A stretch of 56,152 bases of DNA from Paracidovorax wautersii (lineage in GTDB: Bacteria; Pseudomonadota; Gammaproteobacteria; Burkholderiales; Burkholderiaceae_C), in NCBI RefSeq assembly GCF_900113035.1, contig NZ_FONX01000024.1, positions 1 through 56,152 on the forward strand, read 5' to 3'. The translations under genes were made by a program, and so were the position numbers. The notes below the pieces were generated by a model, which saw only the letters and a program-made list of their open reading frames with translations, did not search any database and was not told where the DNA came from. Position 1 is the first letter of the stretch, and each line of letters opens with the position of its first letter. This document shows, in pieces, positions 35,591 through 45,731 of the stretch.

Positions 35591-36606
35591 GCGGGCCGAA
35601 CCACGCGCCCGCAGCCGGCGACGACGCCGAGCTGACCGGCCTGGACGCGCAGGAGCCCGGCGACGAGGCGGGCGGCGAGACCCGGCAGCTGACCGCAGGC
35701 GCCGCCCACCACGGCGCGCGCCTGGACAAGGCGCTGGCCGAGCTGGTGCCCGAGCTGTCCCGCAGCTACCTGCAGCAACTGCTGTCGCAAGGCTGCGTGC
35801 AGCTCAACGGGCAGCCGGCTTCCAAGCCCGCGGCCAAGGTCAAGGCGGGCGACCGCATCACCGTCGAGATCCATCCCACCGAGCAGAGCCAGGCGTTCAA
35901 GCCCGAGGCCATGGCGCTCGACGTGGTGCATGAGGACGAGCACCTGCTCGTCATCCACAAGCCGGCAGGGCTGGTGGTGCACCCCGCGCCGGGCAACTGG
36001 AGCGGCACCCTGCTCAACGGCCTGCTGGGGCGTGACCCCAAGGCCAGCCTGGTGCCGCGCGCGGGCATCGTCCACCGGCTCGACAAGGACACCAGCGGCC
36101 TGATGGTGGTGGCGCGCGACCGGGCCACCATGGATGCGCTGGTGCGCATGATCGCGGCGCGCGAGGTCTCGCGGCAGTACCTGGCCCTGGCCTGGGGCGC
36201 ATGGCGCCATGCGCCGCACCGCCGCGTGAGCGCCCCCATCGGCCGCGATCCGCGCAACCGGCTGCGCATGGCCGTGGTCGATCTGGCCACGCAGGCCGGC
36301 AAGCCCGCGCAGACCGACATCGACCTGCTGGGCGGCAATGCCGAAGCCAGCCTGGTGCGCTGCACGCTGCACACCGGCCGCACGCACCAGATCCGCGTCC
36401 ACATGGCGTCGCTGAACCATCCGCTGGTGGCCGATGCGCTGTATGGCGGCGCGCCGGGCGCGGGCCTGCAGCGCCAGGCGCTGCACGCCTTCCGCCTCGC
36501 GTTCACCCATCCGGTGACGGGCGTGCCCATGCAATGGCATGCGCCTTTGCCGGCCGACATGCAGGCGGCGCTCGATTTCTGGGGCCTACGCTACAATCCG
36601 CTCTAA
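35587..36606 (+). CDS. rluD: 23S rRNA pseudouridine synthase RluD
   Basis: Makes pseudouridines 1911/1915/1917 in helix 69 of 23S rRNA. A 339-residue protein: an acidic lead of about 35 residues, an S4 RNA-binding domain (about 40-100), then the RluA-type catalytic domain with Asp166 in HRLDKDTSG. The start is TTG at 35587, overlapping the nlpD stop (TTGA); no ATG or GTG lies between it and the S4 domain. A TACAAT hexamer in its last codons (36592-36597) could be a -10 for scpB. Confidence 0.94.
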   Translation: MSGPNHAPAAGDDAELTGLDAQEPGDEAGGETRQLTAGAAHHGARLDKALAELVPELSRSYLQQLLSQGCVQLNGQPASKPAAKVKAGDRITVEIHPTEQSQAFKPEAMALDVVHEDEHLLVIHKPAGLVVHPAPGNWSGTLLNGLLGRDPKASLVPRAGIVHRLDKDTSGLMVVARDRATMDALVRMIAAREVSRQYLALAWGAWRHAPHRRVSAPIGRDPRNRLRMAVVDLATQAGKPAQTDIDLLGGNAEASLVRCTLHTGRTHQIRVHMASLNHPLVADALYGGAPGAGLQRQALHAFRLAFTHPVTGVPMQWHAPLPADMQAALDFWGLRYNPL

Positions 36607-36757
36607 GTCCGCGCCGCTTTCGGTGCCGACACCACTTCCGCTCCGGCATGGCTCGTTGCCCATCGCTGCGTAGCGCTCCTCTCTTGATCCCCGTTGTGCT
36701 TATCGTTGGCGTGATGCCGCGACGCGTTGCGCTATCTCTCCGGGACTGCTGAAAATC

Positions 36758-37483
36758 ATGAATACGGTGGATGCGAAAAGGGTTCTTGAAACCGCCCTGA
36801 TCTGTGCGCCCCAGCCCGTGACGGTACGCGAGTTGCGCAGCCTGTTCGACGACGCCCTGGGTGCCGACACGCTGAAGGCGCTCCTGATGGAGCTGCAGCA
36901 GGACTGGGCGCAGCGCGGCGTCGAGCTGGTGCAGGTCGCCTCCGGCTGGCGCTTCCAGAGCCGGCCCGAGATGCGCCAGTACCTGGACCGGCTGCACCCC
37001 GAAAAGCCGCCGCGCTACACCCGTGCGGCGCTGGAGACGCTGGCGATCATCGCCTACCGCCAGCCGGTGACGCGGGGCGACATCGAGGACGTGCGGGGCG
37101 TGACGGTCAACAGCCTGATCATCAAGCAGCTGGAGGACCGGGGCTGGGTCGAGGTGATCGGACACCGTGAAACCGTGGGCCGCCCGGCGCTTTTCGCCAC
37201 CACCCGCCAGTTCCTCGACGACCTGGGGCTGCAGTCCTTGGATCAGTTGCCGGTGCTGGACGATTCCGCGGTGCAGACCAGCATGTTCGATGCGCTGGGG
37301 CTGGTGGAATCGCCGGAGCCGCCGCCCGCGGATGCGCCGGCGGACGAGCAGTTCGATCCGGCCGAGCAAAACGATAACGCCGAAGTGGCGCAGGCCCCGC
37401 AGGCCGCGATGGAAGAAACAACGCCGGATCACGCCGGCGGGGCAATGGCCCCGGACGTGGACGCAACAGGAAAACCGATATGA
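36758..37483 (+). CDS. scpB: Segregation and condensation protein B
   Basis: The kleisin-binding winged-helix subunit of the SMC-Scp condensin. A 241-residue protein with the two winged-helix domains over residues 1-165 ([22 protein letters not shown] is highly characteristic) and an acidic, Pro/Ala-rich C-terminal tail. scpA, usually adjacent, is not in the window. The stop overlaps the rluB start by 4 bases (ATGA), so it is coupled to the rRNA pseudouridine synthase, a common proteobacterial arrangement. Confidence 0.96.
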   Translation: MNTVDAKRVLETALICAPQPVTVRELRSLFDDALGADTLKALLMELQQDWAQRGVELVQVASGWRFQSRPEMRQYLDRLHPEKPPRYTRAALETLAIIAYRQPVTRGDIEDVRGVTVNSLIIKQLEDRGWVEVIGHRETVGRPALFATTRQFLDDLGLQSLDQLPVLDDSAVQTSMFDALGLVESPEPPPADAPADEQFDPAEQNDNAEVAQAPQAAMEETTPDHAGGAMAPDVDATGKPI

Positions 37484-38754
37484 ACGACGACGCTCAACAA
37501 GACGAACCGGCCGGCGCGCCGGACGACGCATCCGGCGCGAAGCGCCGCGCGCCCGCCCGCAAGACGGCCGGTGCACGCGCCCCGGCACGCAAGACGGCGG
37601 CCCCGCACCAGGGCTACGGCTTTGCCGACGTGGTGTCGGGCCAGCTCGACGAGGACGACGCCAGCGCCGACCTGCCCGCCCCGAAGCGGGTGCTGCAGCC
37701 CCAGGTTGAAACGCCCAAGCTGCACAAGGTGCTGGCCCAGGCCGGCCTGGGCTCGCGCCTGGAGATGGAGCAGCTCATCCTGGAAGGGCGCATCTCGGTC
37801 AACAACGAACCCGCGCACGTCGGCCAGCGCGTGCAGCACGGCGACCAGGTCAAGGTCAACGGCAAGCCCATCCGCTACCGGATCGATCCGCCGCCGCCAC
37901 GCGTCATCGCCTATCACAAGCCCGTGGGCGAAGTGGTCACCCACGACGACCCACAGAACCGGCCCACCGTGTTCCGCAAGCTGCCCCGCCTGATGCAGGG
38001 CAAATGGCAGTCGGTGGGGCGGCTCGACCTCAACACCGAAGGCCTGCTGCTGCTGACCAGCTCCGGCGAGCTGGCCAACCAGCTGATGCACCCCCGATTC
38101 GGGCTGGAGCGCGAATACGCCGTGCGCGTGCTGGGCGCCCTGAGCAACGATGAAAAGCAGCGCCTGCTCGACGGCGTTCAGCTGGAAGACGGCGTGGCCT
38201 CGTTCGGCTCCATCGAGGATGGCGGCGGCGAAGGCTCCAACTGCTGGTACCGCGTGACCATCTCGGAAGGGCGCAACCGCGAAGTGCGCCGCATGCTGGA
38301 GGCCGTGGGCCATGCGGTCAGCCGGCTGATCCGCATCCGCTACGGCGCCATGATGCTGCCGCGCGGCCTCAAGCGCGGCGCCTGGATGGAGCTCGACGAG
38401 CGTGACATCCGCGCCCTGGTGAACGCTGCGGGCGCCGGTGCCGGCCGCCCGCGTGCCGCTGACGGCGAAGCCGCGGCCGAGGCGCCCGTGCGGCGTGAAC
38501 GTGCCGCCGCTGCGCGCGGCCCGCAGTCGCGCAATTCCGCTGGCGCCGCCGGTGGCCGGGCCGCCGCGCCCAAGCGCGGTGCCGCCGGTGGCGCCCGTGG
38601 CAAGGGCGCCGGTGGTGCTTCGCCCAAGAAGGGCGGGGCGGGCCAGCCCGATCCGATGAAGACCTCCGTGGGCTACATCGGCGGCGACAGCCTGCAGCGC
38701 CAGCGCGAAGACCGCAAGCGCACTGGGGCTGGTCCTCGCCGGGGAACCCGCTAG
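37480..38754 (+). CDS. rluB: 23S rRNA pseudouridine synthase RluB, with long disordered ends
   Basis: Makes pseudouridine 2605 in 23S rRNA. A 424-residue protein, longer than E. coli RluB (about 290). The S4 domain (about 80-140) and catalytic domain (about 145-310) are normal, with Asp183 in GRLDLNTEG. The extra length is in a Lys/Arg/Ala-rich N-terminal tail (two ARKTA-type repeats) and a 110-residue Ala/Gly/Arg/Lys-rich C-terminal tail. Both resemble histone-H1-like RNA-binding extensions. Coupled to scpB. Confidence 0.95.
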   Translation: MNDDAQQDEPAGAPDDASGAKRRAPARKTAGARAPARKTAAPHQGYGFADVVSGQLDEDDASADLPAPKRVLQPQVETPKLHKVLAQAGLGSRLEMEQLILEGRISVNNEPAHVGQRVQHGDQVKVNGKPIRYRIDPPPPRVIAYHKPVGEVVTHDDPQNRPTVFRKLPRLMQGKWQSVGRLDLNTEGLLLLTSSGELANQLMHPRFGLEREYAVRVLGALSNDEKQRLLDGVQLEDGVASFGSIEDGGGEGSNCWYRVTISEGRNREVRRMLEAVGHAVSRLIRIRYGAMMLPRGLKRGAWMELDERDIRALVNAAGAGAGRPRAADGEAAAEAPVRRERAAAARGPQSRNSAGAAGGRAAAPKRGAAGGARGKGAGGASPKKGGAGQPDPMKTSVGYIGGDSLQRQREDRKRTGAGPRRGTR

Positions 38755-38770
38755 GGTCATGCCCACGGGC

Positions 38771-38801
38771 TAGAATCAAGGGCTTTGCCCCACGGGGCAA
38801 A
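38771..38801 (+). promoter_or_regulatory. ndk promoter core and leader hairpin
   Basis: TAGAAT (38771-38776) is followed by CAAGGGCTTTGCC, closely matching the -10/discriminator of the rRNA promoters at the right end (TATAATCGAGGGCTTCGC). A perfect hairpin TTTGCCC-CACG-GGGCAAA (38784-38801) starts within the expected first transcribed bases. No good -35 is seen. The gene starts 40 bp further on. Confidence 0.5.
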
Positions 38802-38840
38802 CAAAGAACGCAATTTTTCATTCCAAGCAGGAACAAGACC

Positions 38841-39266
38841 ATGGCCATCGAACGCACCCTCTCCATCATCAAGCCCGACGCCGTCGCCAAGAACGTCATC
38901 GGCCAGATCTACGCTCGCTTCGAAGCCGCCGGCCTGAAGGTCGTGGCTGCCCGCATGGCCCACCTGTCGCGCCGCGAAGCCGAGCAGTTCTACGCTGTCC
39001 ACAAGGAACGCCCCTTCTTCAACGACCTGGTGGAATTCATGATCTCCGGCCCGGTGATGATCCAGGCTCTGGAAGGCGAAAACGCCATCCTGAAGAACCG
39101 TGAACTGATGGGCGCCACGGACCCCAAGAAGGCCGACGCCGGCACCATCCGCGCCGACTTCGCCGACAGCATCGACGCCAACGCCGTCCACGGCTCCGAC
39201 GCTCCCGAAACGGCTGCCGTCGAAGTCGCGTTCTTCTTCCCCGGCCTGAACGTCTATTCCCGCTGA
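38841..39266 (+). CDS. ndk: Nucleoside diphosphate kinase
   Basis: Transfers the gamma phosphate from ATP to other nucleoside diphosphates through a phosphohistidine. A 141-residue protein of normal length, with phospho-acceptor His117 in NAVHGSDA and the N-terminal [18 protein letters not shown] precedes the ATG. It is probably transcribed from its own promoter (38771). rlmN follows after 99 bp. Confidence 0.98.
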   Translation: MAIERTLSIIKPDAVAKNVIGQIYARFEAAGLKVVAARMAHLSRREAEQFYAVHKERPFFNDLVEFMISGPVMIQALEGENAILKNRELMGATDPKKADAGTIRADFADSIDANAVHGSDAPETAAVEVAFFFPGLNVYSR

Positions 39267-39365
39267 AGCGGCAACGCCGCCGGCAAGGCCCGGAGCCACA
39301 GCGCTCCGGCCCCAGCAGGCGGCGATGCATGGCGCGCTCCGGCGGCCATCAGCCTGGATCACGCC

Positions 39366-40487
39366 ATGAGCACGAACCTTCTCGATTTCGACCTCGACGG
39401 ACTGGCTGCTTTCTGCGAGCGGCTGGGTGAGAAGCGTTTCCGCGCCACGCAGCTCTTCCGCTGGATCCACCAGCGCGGCGCCAGCGAGTTCGACGCGATG
39501 AGCGACCTCGCGAAGTCGCTGCGCGAAAAGCTCAAGGGCGTGGCCGTGGTGACCGGCCTGCCGGTCATCAGCGAACACGTGTCCGCGGATGGCACCGTCA
39601 AGTGGCTTTTCGACGTGGGTGACGGCAATGCCGTCGAATCCGTATTCATTCCTGAAGACGACCGCGGCACCCTCTGCGTTTCTTCGCAGGCGGGTTGCGC
39701 CGTGGGCTGCCGGTTCTGTTCCACCGGCCATCAAGGCTTCAGCCGCAATCTGACGACCGGCGAGATCGTCGCCCAGCTCTGGTTCGCCGAGCACGCGCTG
39801 CGCGCGCGTCTGGGCACGTCCGAGCGCGTGATCTCCAATGTCGTGATGATGGGCATGGGCGAGCCCCTGCAGAACTACAGCGCCCTGGTGCCTGCCCTGC
39901 GGGTCATGCTGGACGACCATGGCTACGGCCTGTCGCGCCGGCGCGTGACCGTGTCCACCTCGGGTGTCGTTCCGATGATGGATCGCCTGGCCCAGGACTG
40001 CCCGGTGGCCCTCGCGGTGTCGCTGCACGCCCCCAACGATGCGCTGCGCGACAACCTGGTTCCGCTCAACCGCAAGTACCCGATCAGCGAGCTGCTGGAA
40101 ACCTGCAACCGCTATCTGGAGCACGCGCCGCGCGACTTCATCACTTTCGAATACTGCATGCTCGACGGGGTGAACGACCAGCCCGAGCATGCGCTGCAAC
40201 TGATCGAACTGGTGCGCCAGCATGCCGGCAAGGGCGTGTGGTGCAAGTTCAACCTGATCCCCTTCAACCCCTTTCCCGCTTCCGGTCTGCTGCGCTCTCC
40301 CCCTCAGCAAGTGTCGGCTTTTGCCAAGTTGCTCAGCGATGCGGGTATCGTCACGACCGTGCGCAAGACGCGCGGTGACGACATCGATGCGGCCTGCGGC
40401 CAGCTCGCCGGGGACGTCAAGGATCGGACCCGCGCGTCCGAGCGTATGGCCAAGCAGCGCGTGATCGCGCTCAAGCCGGTGTCCTAG
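39366..40487 (+). CDS. rlmN: Dual-specificity 23S rRNA/tRNA adenine-C2 methyltransferase
   Basis: A radical-SAM enzyme that methylates A2503 of 23S rRNA and A37 of some tRNAs. A 373-residue protein. The CX3CX2C iron-sulfur cluster is Cys111, Cys115, Cys118 in [12 protein letters not shown]. The methyl-carrying Cys is Cys344 in DIDAACGQL. It heads the conserved run rlmN-pilF-rodZ-ispG-hisS-yfgM-bamB-der. Confidence 0.98.
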   Translation: MSTNLLDFDLDGLAAFCERLGEKRFRATQLFRWIHQRGASEFDAMSDLAKSLREKLKGVAVVTGLPVISEHVSADGTVKWLFDVGDGNAVESVFIPEDDRGTLCVSSQAGCAVGCRFCSTGHQGFSRNLTTGEIVAQLWFAEHALRARLGTSERVISNVVMMGMGEPLQNYSALVPALRVMLDDHGYGLSRRRVTVSTSGVVPMMDRLAQDCPVALAVSLHAPNDALRDNLVPLNRKYPISELLETCNRYLEHAPRDFITFEYCMLDGVNDQPEHALQLIELVRQHAGKGVWCKFNLIPFNPFPASGLLRSPPQQVSAFAKLLSDAGIVTTVRKTRGDDIDAACGQLAGDVKDRTRASERMAKQRVIALKPVS

Positions 40488-40518
40488 TCGGAATGCATCT
40501 CATATCAAGGGGGCGGGC

Positions 40519-41352
40519 ATGACGTTTTCGTGGGCTCTGTGGCGCCGCTGGGGTGCCGCAACGGGCATCTATCTGGTCTGCGCGTACCTGCTGGCCGGGT
40601 GCGCCAACGCGCCCGGGTCTGCTTCCGCCTCCGCTTCCTCGGCATCGGACCCCATCGTCACGCCTTCCGACGAGTCCGAGACCCGCCGCCGTGCGCGCAT
40701 CCGGCTCGAACTGGCGGCCAGCTACCTGCAGCGCGGCCAGGCCACCGTGGCGCTGGACGAGGTCAAGCAGTCCGTCGCCATCGACCCGACCTTCGCCGAT
40801 GCCCATCACCTGATGGGCCTGGTCTACATGCGGCTGGGCAATCTCGACCAGGCCGAAGACAGCCTGCGGCGAGCCCAGTCCCTGAAGCCGGGCGACCCGG
40901 ACATCATGCACAACTACGGCTGGCTGCAGTGCCAGCGCCAGCGCTATGCGGATGCCGAACAATGGTTCGAGCGCGCGCTGGCCGTTCCCACCTACCCGTC
41001 GCGCAGCCGCACGCTGATGTCGCAGGGCGTCTGCCTGGAGCGCGCCGGTGATCCGGTGCGGGCCGAGCAGGCTCTTTCCAAGGCCTACGAGATGGATGCC
41101 GGCAACCCGGTCATCGGCTACTACCTCGCTGCCTTGAAGTTCCGCAAGGGCGATGTCAAGCAGGCCCAGTTCTATGTGCGGCGGGTGAACAACGGCGAGT
41201 TCTCCACGGCTGAGTCGCTCTGGCTGGGCATCAAGGTGGAGCGCGCTTTGAAGGAGCCGCTGGCCATGCGCCAATTGGGCGACCAGCTGCGCAGGCGATT
41301 CCCCGATTCCCGCGAGTTGCTGGCATATGAGCGAGGCACGTTCGATGAGTGA
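40519..41352 (+). CDS. pilF: Type IV pilus biogenesis lipoprotein (PilF/PilW, TPR)
   Basis: A 277-residue outer-membrane lipoprotein needed for secretin (PilQ) assembly in type IV pili. Signal peptide with lipobox LLAGC near residue 33, then a Ser/Ala-rich linker and about six TPR repeats (residues 60-250), including ADAHHLMGLVYMRLGNLDQAEDSL. It lies between rlmN and rodZ, its usual place. It overlaps the rodZ start by 8 bp. Confidence 0.92.
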   Translation: MTFSWALWRRWGAATGIYLVCAYLLAGCANAPGSASASASSASDPIVTPSDESETRRRARIRLELAASYLQRGQATVALDEVKQSVAIDPTFADAHHLMGLVYMRLGNLDQAEDSLRRAQSLKPGDPDIMHNYGWLQCQRQRYADAEQWFERALAVPTYPSRSRTLMSQGVCLERAGDPVRAEQALSKAYEMDAGNPVIGYYLAALKFRKGDVKQAQFYVRRVNNGEFSTAESLWLGIKVERALKEPLAMRQLGDQLRRRFPDSRELLAYERGTFDE

Positions 41353-42334
41353 GATGCTGGAAGCAGACAACATGAATTCCATGGGCGCGCAGCCCGGAGC
41401 CGGCGGCATGACCGCAGGAACGCTGCTGCGCCAGGCGAGACAGGCCGCGGGCGTGCATGTGGCCGCGCTGGCCGTGGCGCTGAAGGTGCCGGCCCACAAG
41501 CTGGAGGCGCTGGAGGAGGACCGCTATGAAGTATTCACCGACGTGGTGTTCCTGCGGGCCCTGGCATCCAGCGTCTGCCGCACGCTGAAGGTGGATGCGG
41601 CCCCGGTCCTGGCCCTGCTGCCGACGAGCTCGGCGCCCCGGCTGGCCGTGGACCACGGCATCAACGCCTCGTTCAAGGACGGCAGCGCGCGCGCGTCGAG
41701 CGCCAGCGGTTCCGCCATCTCGCGTTCCGTCATCGGCGTGGTGCTGGTCTTGCTGCTGGCCGCCCTCGCCATGGTCTTCGTGCCGCGTGCGGTGGATCAA
41801 TCCGCATCCGCGGGCAAGCCAGCCACGGCGCAGCCAGGCGCCGTCGTGGAGACTCCCGCTGCGGCGCCGGCCGAGGCCGCCTCCAGTGCCGTGGCTGCCG
41901 TGGCCGAGCCTTCGCAGCAGCCTGCGGCTGCCGCACCGGCTCCGGCCGCAACCCCGGCCCCGACTCCCGCGCCGGCCATCGCTGCGGCTTCCGTGCCTGC
42001 GGTGGTGGTGCCCGCTGCGCCGGCCGCGCCCAGCGTCGGCTCGTCGCCCCTGGCGGCATCCAGCCAGCTCTCGTCCGTGCCCGTGGCGGCTGCCGATGAG
42101 GGCACGCTGGTGATCACCGCGAGCGGAACCTCCTGGGTGCAGGTGCGCAGCCTCTCCGGCGGCGGCACCACGCAAAAGACATTGACCGCCGGCGACAAGC
42201 TGGTGGCGCCGGGCTCGCCGCCCTGGGCGGTGGTGATCGGCAAGGCCGACGCCACCACCGTGACGGTGCGCGGCAAACCCATGGACGTGGTCAGCATTGC
42301 GCGCGAGAACGTCGCGCGCTTCGAGGTGAAATAA
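41345..42334 (+). CDS. rodZ: RodZ-like HTH membrane protein
   Basis: Links MreB to the membrane for rod shape. A 329-residue protein. A cytoplasmic HTH_25 domain (about 20-85: LLRQARQAAGVHVAALAVAL) is followed by one membrane helix (about 125-147), a long Pro/Ala-rich periplasmic linker and a C-terminal DUF4115-type domain (LVITASGTSWVQV). I took the ATG at 41345, overlapping the pilF end; an in-frame ATG at 41327 lies deeper in pilF. It abuts ispG directly. Confidence 0.88.
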   Translation: MSEMLEADNMNSMGAQPGAGGMTAGTLLRQARQAAGVHVAALAVALKVPAHKLEALEEDRYEVFTDVVFLRALASSVCRTLKVDAAPVLALLPTSSAPRLAVDHGINASFKDGSARASSASGSAISRSVIGVVLVLLLAALAMVFVPRAVDQSASAGKPATAQPGAVVETPAAAPAEAASSAVAAVAEPSQQPAAAAPAPAATPAPTPAPAIAAASVPAVVVPAAPAAPSVGSSPLAASSQLSSVPVAAADEGTLVITASGTSWVQVRSLSGGGTTQKTLTAGDKLVAPGSPPWAVVIGKADATTVTVRGKPMDVVSIARENVARFEVK

Positions 42335-43618
42335 GTGAACGACGAAACAACGGCCGCTCCCATCGCCATCGCGTCGCCGCTGCCCCGGCGCACGCGCCAG
42401 GCGCGCGTCGTCTGGGGTTCGCGGGTGGTGACCGTCGGCGGCGACGCGCCCGTGCGCGTGCAGTCCATGACGAACACCGACACGGTCGATGCCATCGGCA
42501 CGGCCATCCAGGTCAAGGAGCTCGCCCAGGCGGGTTCCGAGTTCGTGCGCATCACGGTCAACACGCCCGAGGCCGCCGCCGCGGTGCCGTACATCCGCGA
42601 GCAGCTCGACCGCATGGGCGAAACCGTGCCCCTGGTCGGCGACTTCCACTACAACGGCCACCGCCTGCTGACGGACTACCCCGACTGCGCGCAGGCGCTC
42701 TCCAAGTACCGCATCAACCCCGGCAACGTGGGCAAGGGCGACAAGCGCGACCGCCAGTTCGGCCAGATGATCGAAGCCGCGATGCGCTGGGACAAGGCCG
42801 TGCGCATCGGCGTCAACTGGGGCAGCCTCGACCAGGAACTGCTGGCCCATCTCATGGACGAGAACAGCCGCCGCGCCGTGCCCTGGGATGCCCGGCAGGT
42901 GATGTACGAGGCGCTGATCACCTCGGCCGTCGAATCGGCCCGCCGTGCCGAGGCCATGGGCCTGGACGGCAACCAGATCATCCTGTCGTGCAAGGTCAGC
43001 GGCGTGCAGGACCTGATATCCGTCTACCGCGAACTGGCGCGGCGCAGCGACTACGCCCTGCACCTGGGCCTGACCGAAGCCGGCATGGGCACCAAGGGCA
43101 CGGTGGCTTCGGCCGCTGCGCTGTCCGTGCTGCTGCAAGAGGGTATCGGCGACACCATCCGCGTGTCGCTCACGCCCCAGCCGGGCGAAGCCCGCACGCA
43201 GGAGGTGGTGGTGGCTTCCGAGCTGCTGCAGGCCCTGGGCATGCGGGCCTACGTGCCCAGCGTGACGGCCTGCCCCGGCTGCGGCCGCACCACCAGCACC
43301 ACGTTCCAGGAACTGGCCAAGCAGATCGACGACCACCTGCGTTCGCAGATGCCGGTGTGGCGGGTGCGTTACCCGGGCGTCGAGAAGCTCAAGGTCGCGG
43401 TCATGGGCTGCATCGTCAATGGCCCCGGCGAAAGCAAGCATGCCGACATCGGCATCAGCCTGCCCGGCACCGGCGAGGCACCGGCCGCACCCGTGTTCAT
43501 CGACGGCGAAAAGGCCCTGACGCTGCGCGGCGACAACATCGCGCAGGAGTTCCATCAGCTGGTCGAGGACTACATCGCCAAGCGATTCGGCGGACGCCAG
43601 CCCGAGTCCGTTGCCTGA
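42335..43618 (+). CDS. ispG: 4-hydroxy-3-methylbut-2-enyl-diphosphate synthase
   Basis: A late step of the non-mevalonate isoprenoid pathway. A 427-residue protein. The 4Fe-4S ligands Cys313, Cys316 (CPGCGRTT) and Cys359 with Glu366 ([10 protein letters not shown]) are all present. The start is GTG at 42335, directly after the rodZ stop. Length and order are typical of the betaproteobacterial form without the plant-type insertion. Confidence 0.98.
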   Translation: MNDETTAAPIAIASPLPRRTRQARVVWGSRVVTVGGDAPVRVQSMTNTDTVDAIGTAIQVKELAQAGSEFVRITVNTPEAAAAVPYIREQLDRMGETVPLVGDFHYNGHRLLTDYPDCAQALSKYRINPGNVGKGDKRDRQFGQMIEAAMRWDKAVRIGVNWGSLDQELLAHLMDENSRRAVPWDARQVMYEALITSAVESARRAEAMGLDGNQIILSCKVSGVQDLISVYRELARRSDYALHLGLTEAGMGTKGTVASAAALSVLLQEGIGDTIRVSLTPQPGEARTQEVVVASELLQALGMRAYVPSVTACPGCGRTTSTTFQELAKQIDDHLRSQMPVWRVRYPGVEKLKVAVMGCIVNGPGESKHADIGISLPGTGEAPAAPVFIDGEKALTLRGDNIAQEFHQLVEDYIAKRFGGRQPESVA

Positions 43619-43700
43619 CGCGCTGGCCGGCACCGCGCCTTCGCCGCTCAGGCGGGGCAGGCCCGGTCCGAGCCGTCCGAATCATTCATCGAGAAATACC

Positions 43701-45032
43701 GTGAGCAATAACAAAGAGAACAACAAGGAAGCCGCACTGCCCAAGCCCCAGAAGCTGGTGGCGGTCAAGGGCATGAACGACATCCTGCCGCCCGAATCCG
43801 CGCGCTGGGAATGGCTCGAAGAGAAGGTGCGCAACCTGATGGAGCGCTACGCCTACCGCAACCTGCGCACGCCCATCGTGGAGCCCACGGCGCTCTTCGT
43901 GCGCGGCCTGGGCGAGGTGACGGACATCGTCGAGAAGGAGATGTATTCCTTCGAAGACCGGCTCAACGGCGAGCAATTGACGCTGCGCCCTGAATCCACC
44001 GCCGGCGTGGTGCGCGCCGTGGTGGAGCACTCCATGCTGTACGAAGGCGGCAAGCGCCTCTACTACATGGGGCCGATGTTCCGGCACGAGCGGCCGCAGC
44101 GCGGGCGCTATCGCCAGTTCCACCAGATCGGCGCGGAAGCACTGGGCTTTCCGGGCGCCGAGGTGGATGCCGAACTCATCCTGCTGGCCGATGCCCTGTG
44201 GAAGGAGCTGGGCCTCACCGATGTCCGGCTCGAACTCAACAGCCTGGGCCAGCCCGATGAGCGCAAGGCGCACCGCGCTGCCCTGATCGCCTATCTGGAA
44301 GCGCATGCCGACCAGCTGGACGAGGAGGCGCGCCGGCGCCTGCACACCAACCCTCTGCGCATTCTCGACACCAAGAACCCTGCCATGCAGGCCCTGGTGG
44401 AGGCCGCGCCCAAGCTCATCGACTTCCTCGGCGAAGACTCGCTGCGCCACCTGGACCGCGTCAAGGCGATCCTAGATGCGAACGGCGTGGCATGGCGCAT
44501 CAACCCGCGCCTGGTGCGCGGCATGGACTACTACAACCTCACGGTGTTCGAGTTCATCACCGACCGGCTGGGCTCGCAGGGCACCATCTGCGGCGGCGGC
44601 CGGTACGACTATCTGATCGAGCAGGTGGGCGGCAAGCCCGCGCCGGCCGTGGGCTGGGCCCTGGGCGTTGAGCGCGTGCTCGAATTGCTGAAAGAGCAGG
44701 GCACGGCACCCCGTGAGCTGGTTCCCGATGCCTATGCGGTCGTGCAGGATGTCGATTCCATGCCCGCCGCGATGGCCGCGCTGCAGCAGCTGCGGGCGCT
44801 GGGCGTGCGGGTGCAGATGCAGCCCTCCGCGGCCGAGGGCATGGCGAGCCTGAAGTCCCAGTTCAAGAAGGCGGACGCGAGCGGCAGCCCTTATGCCCTG
44901 GTGTTCGCCGGCGACGAGCTGGCGCGTGGCGCGGTCCTCGTGAAGTCGCTGCGCGACGGCAGCGGCGCGCAGGTCGAGCGTCCCCTGTCCAGCCTGGCCG
45001 AATGGGCCGGCACCCTACAATCGATCCGCTGA
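43701..45032 (+). CDS. hisS: Histidyl-tRNA synthetase
   Basis: A class II aminoacyl-tRNA synthetase of 443 residues. It shows motif 2 ([16 protein letters not shown]), the histidine-A loop [14 protein letters not shown], the glycine-rich [12 protein letters not shown] and motif 3 around [13 protein letters not shown]. The C-terminal anticodon-binding domain covers about 345-443. The GTG at 43701 (MSNNKEN) is the most likely start; the frame is open to 43611 but runs through the ispG end. A TACAAT (45016-45021) in its last codons may be a -10 for yfgM. Confidence 0.97.
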   Translation: MSNNKENNKEAALPKPQKLVAVKGMNDILPPESARWEWLEEKVRNLMERYAYRNLRTPIVEPTALFVRGLGEVTDIVEKEMYSFEDRLNGEQLTLRPESTAGVVRAVVEHSMLYEGGKRLYYMGPMFRHERPQRGRYRQFHQIGAEALGFPGAEVDAELILLADALWKELGLTDVRLELNSLGQPDERKAHRAALIAYLEAHADQLDEEARRRLHTNPLRILDTKNPAMQALVEAAPKLIDFLGEDSLRHLDRVKAILDANGVAWRINPRLVRGMDYYNLTVFEFITDRLGSQGTICGGGRYDYLIEQVGGKPAPAVGWALGVERVLELLKEQGTAPRELVPDAYAVVQDVDSMPAAMAALQQLRALGVRVQMQPSAAEGMASLKSQFKKADASGSPYALVFAGDELARGAVLVKSLRDGSGAQVERPLSSLAEWAGTLQSIR

Positions 45033-45044
45033 ACACACCACATC

Positions 45045-45731
45045 ATGGCAAACCATTTCGACCTCGAAGAACAAGAGCAGCTGGATCAGATCAAGCACTT
45101 CTGGAACACCTGGGGCACGCTCATCAGCAGCGTGCTGATCGTGGTGTTCGGTGCGATCGCCGCGTGGAACGGCTACCAGTACTGGCAGAACCGCCAGGCC
45201 TCCCAGGCCGCAGCGCTGGCCGACGCCATGGATTCGGCCGTCGCCTCCGCCGACACCGCCCGCATCGAGCAGGTCTTTGCGGACATGAAGTCGCGCTACG
45301 GCGGCACGGTCCAGGCCGGGCAGGCCGGGCTGCTCTCCGCCAAGGCGCTTTTCGATGCCGGCAAGCTGGACGCTGCCAAGGCCGAGCTGACCTGGCTGGC
45401 GCAGAACGCATCCGACGACGGCTACAAGGCCCTGGCCCGGCTGCGGCTGGCCGGCGTGCTGATCGACGAGAAGGCTTACGACGAAGCCATGAAGCAGCTG
45501 TCGGGTTCGGTGCCGGCAGGTTTCGACGCGGCCTTCGCCGACCGCAAGGGCGACGTGCTGGCGCTGCAGGGCAAGAAGGCCGAGGCCATCGCGGAATACG
45601 AGCGTGCCTACAAGGCCTTCGAAGACCGCGTGGATTACCGGCGTCTGGTGGAAGTGAAGCTGAATGCCCTCGGGGCATCGGTGCCGCAGCAGTCCGTGGC
45701 CGTGGCCACGTCATCCGGAGGTGTTCAATGA
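45045..45731 (+). CDS. yfgM: YfgM-like TPR membrane protein
   Basis: A 228-residue inner-membrane protein with a single N-terminal membrane helix (about 25-45: WGTLISSVLIVVFGAIAAW) and periplasmic TPR repeats. E. coli YfgM is an ancillary SecYEG subunit that works with PpiD in periplasmic chaperone networks. Placed between hisS and bamB as in E. coli. Its stop overlaps the bamB start by 4 bases. Confidence 0.92.
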   Translation: MANHFDLEEQEQLDQIKHFWNTWGTLISSVLIVVFGAIAAWNGYQYWQNRQASQAAALADAMDSAVASADTARIEQVFADMKSRYGGTVQAGQAGLLSAKALFDAGKLDAAKAELTWLAQNASDDGYKALARLRLAGVLIDEKAYDEAMKQLSGSVPAGFDAAFADRKGDVLALQGKKAEAIAEYERAYKAFEDRVDYRRLVEVKLNALGASVPQQSVAVATSSGGVQ

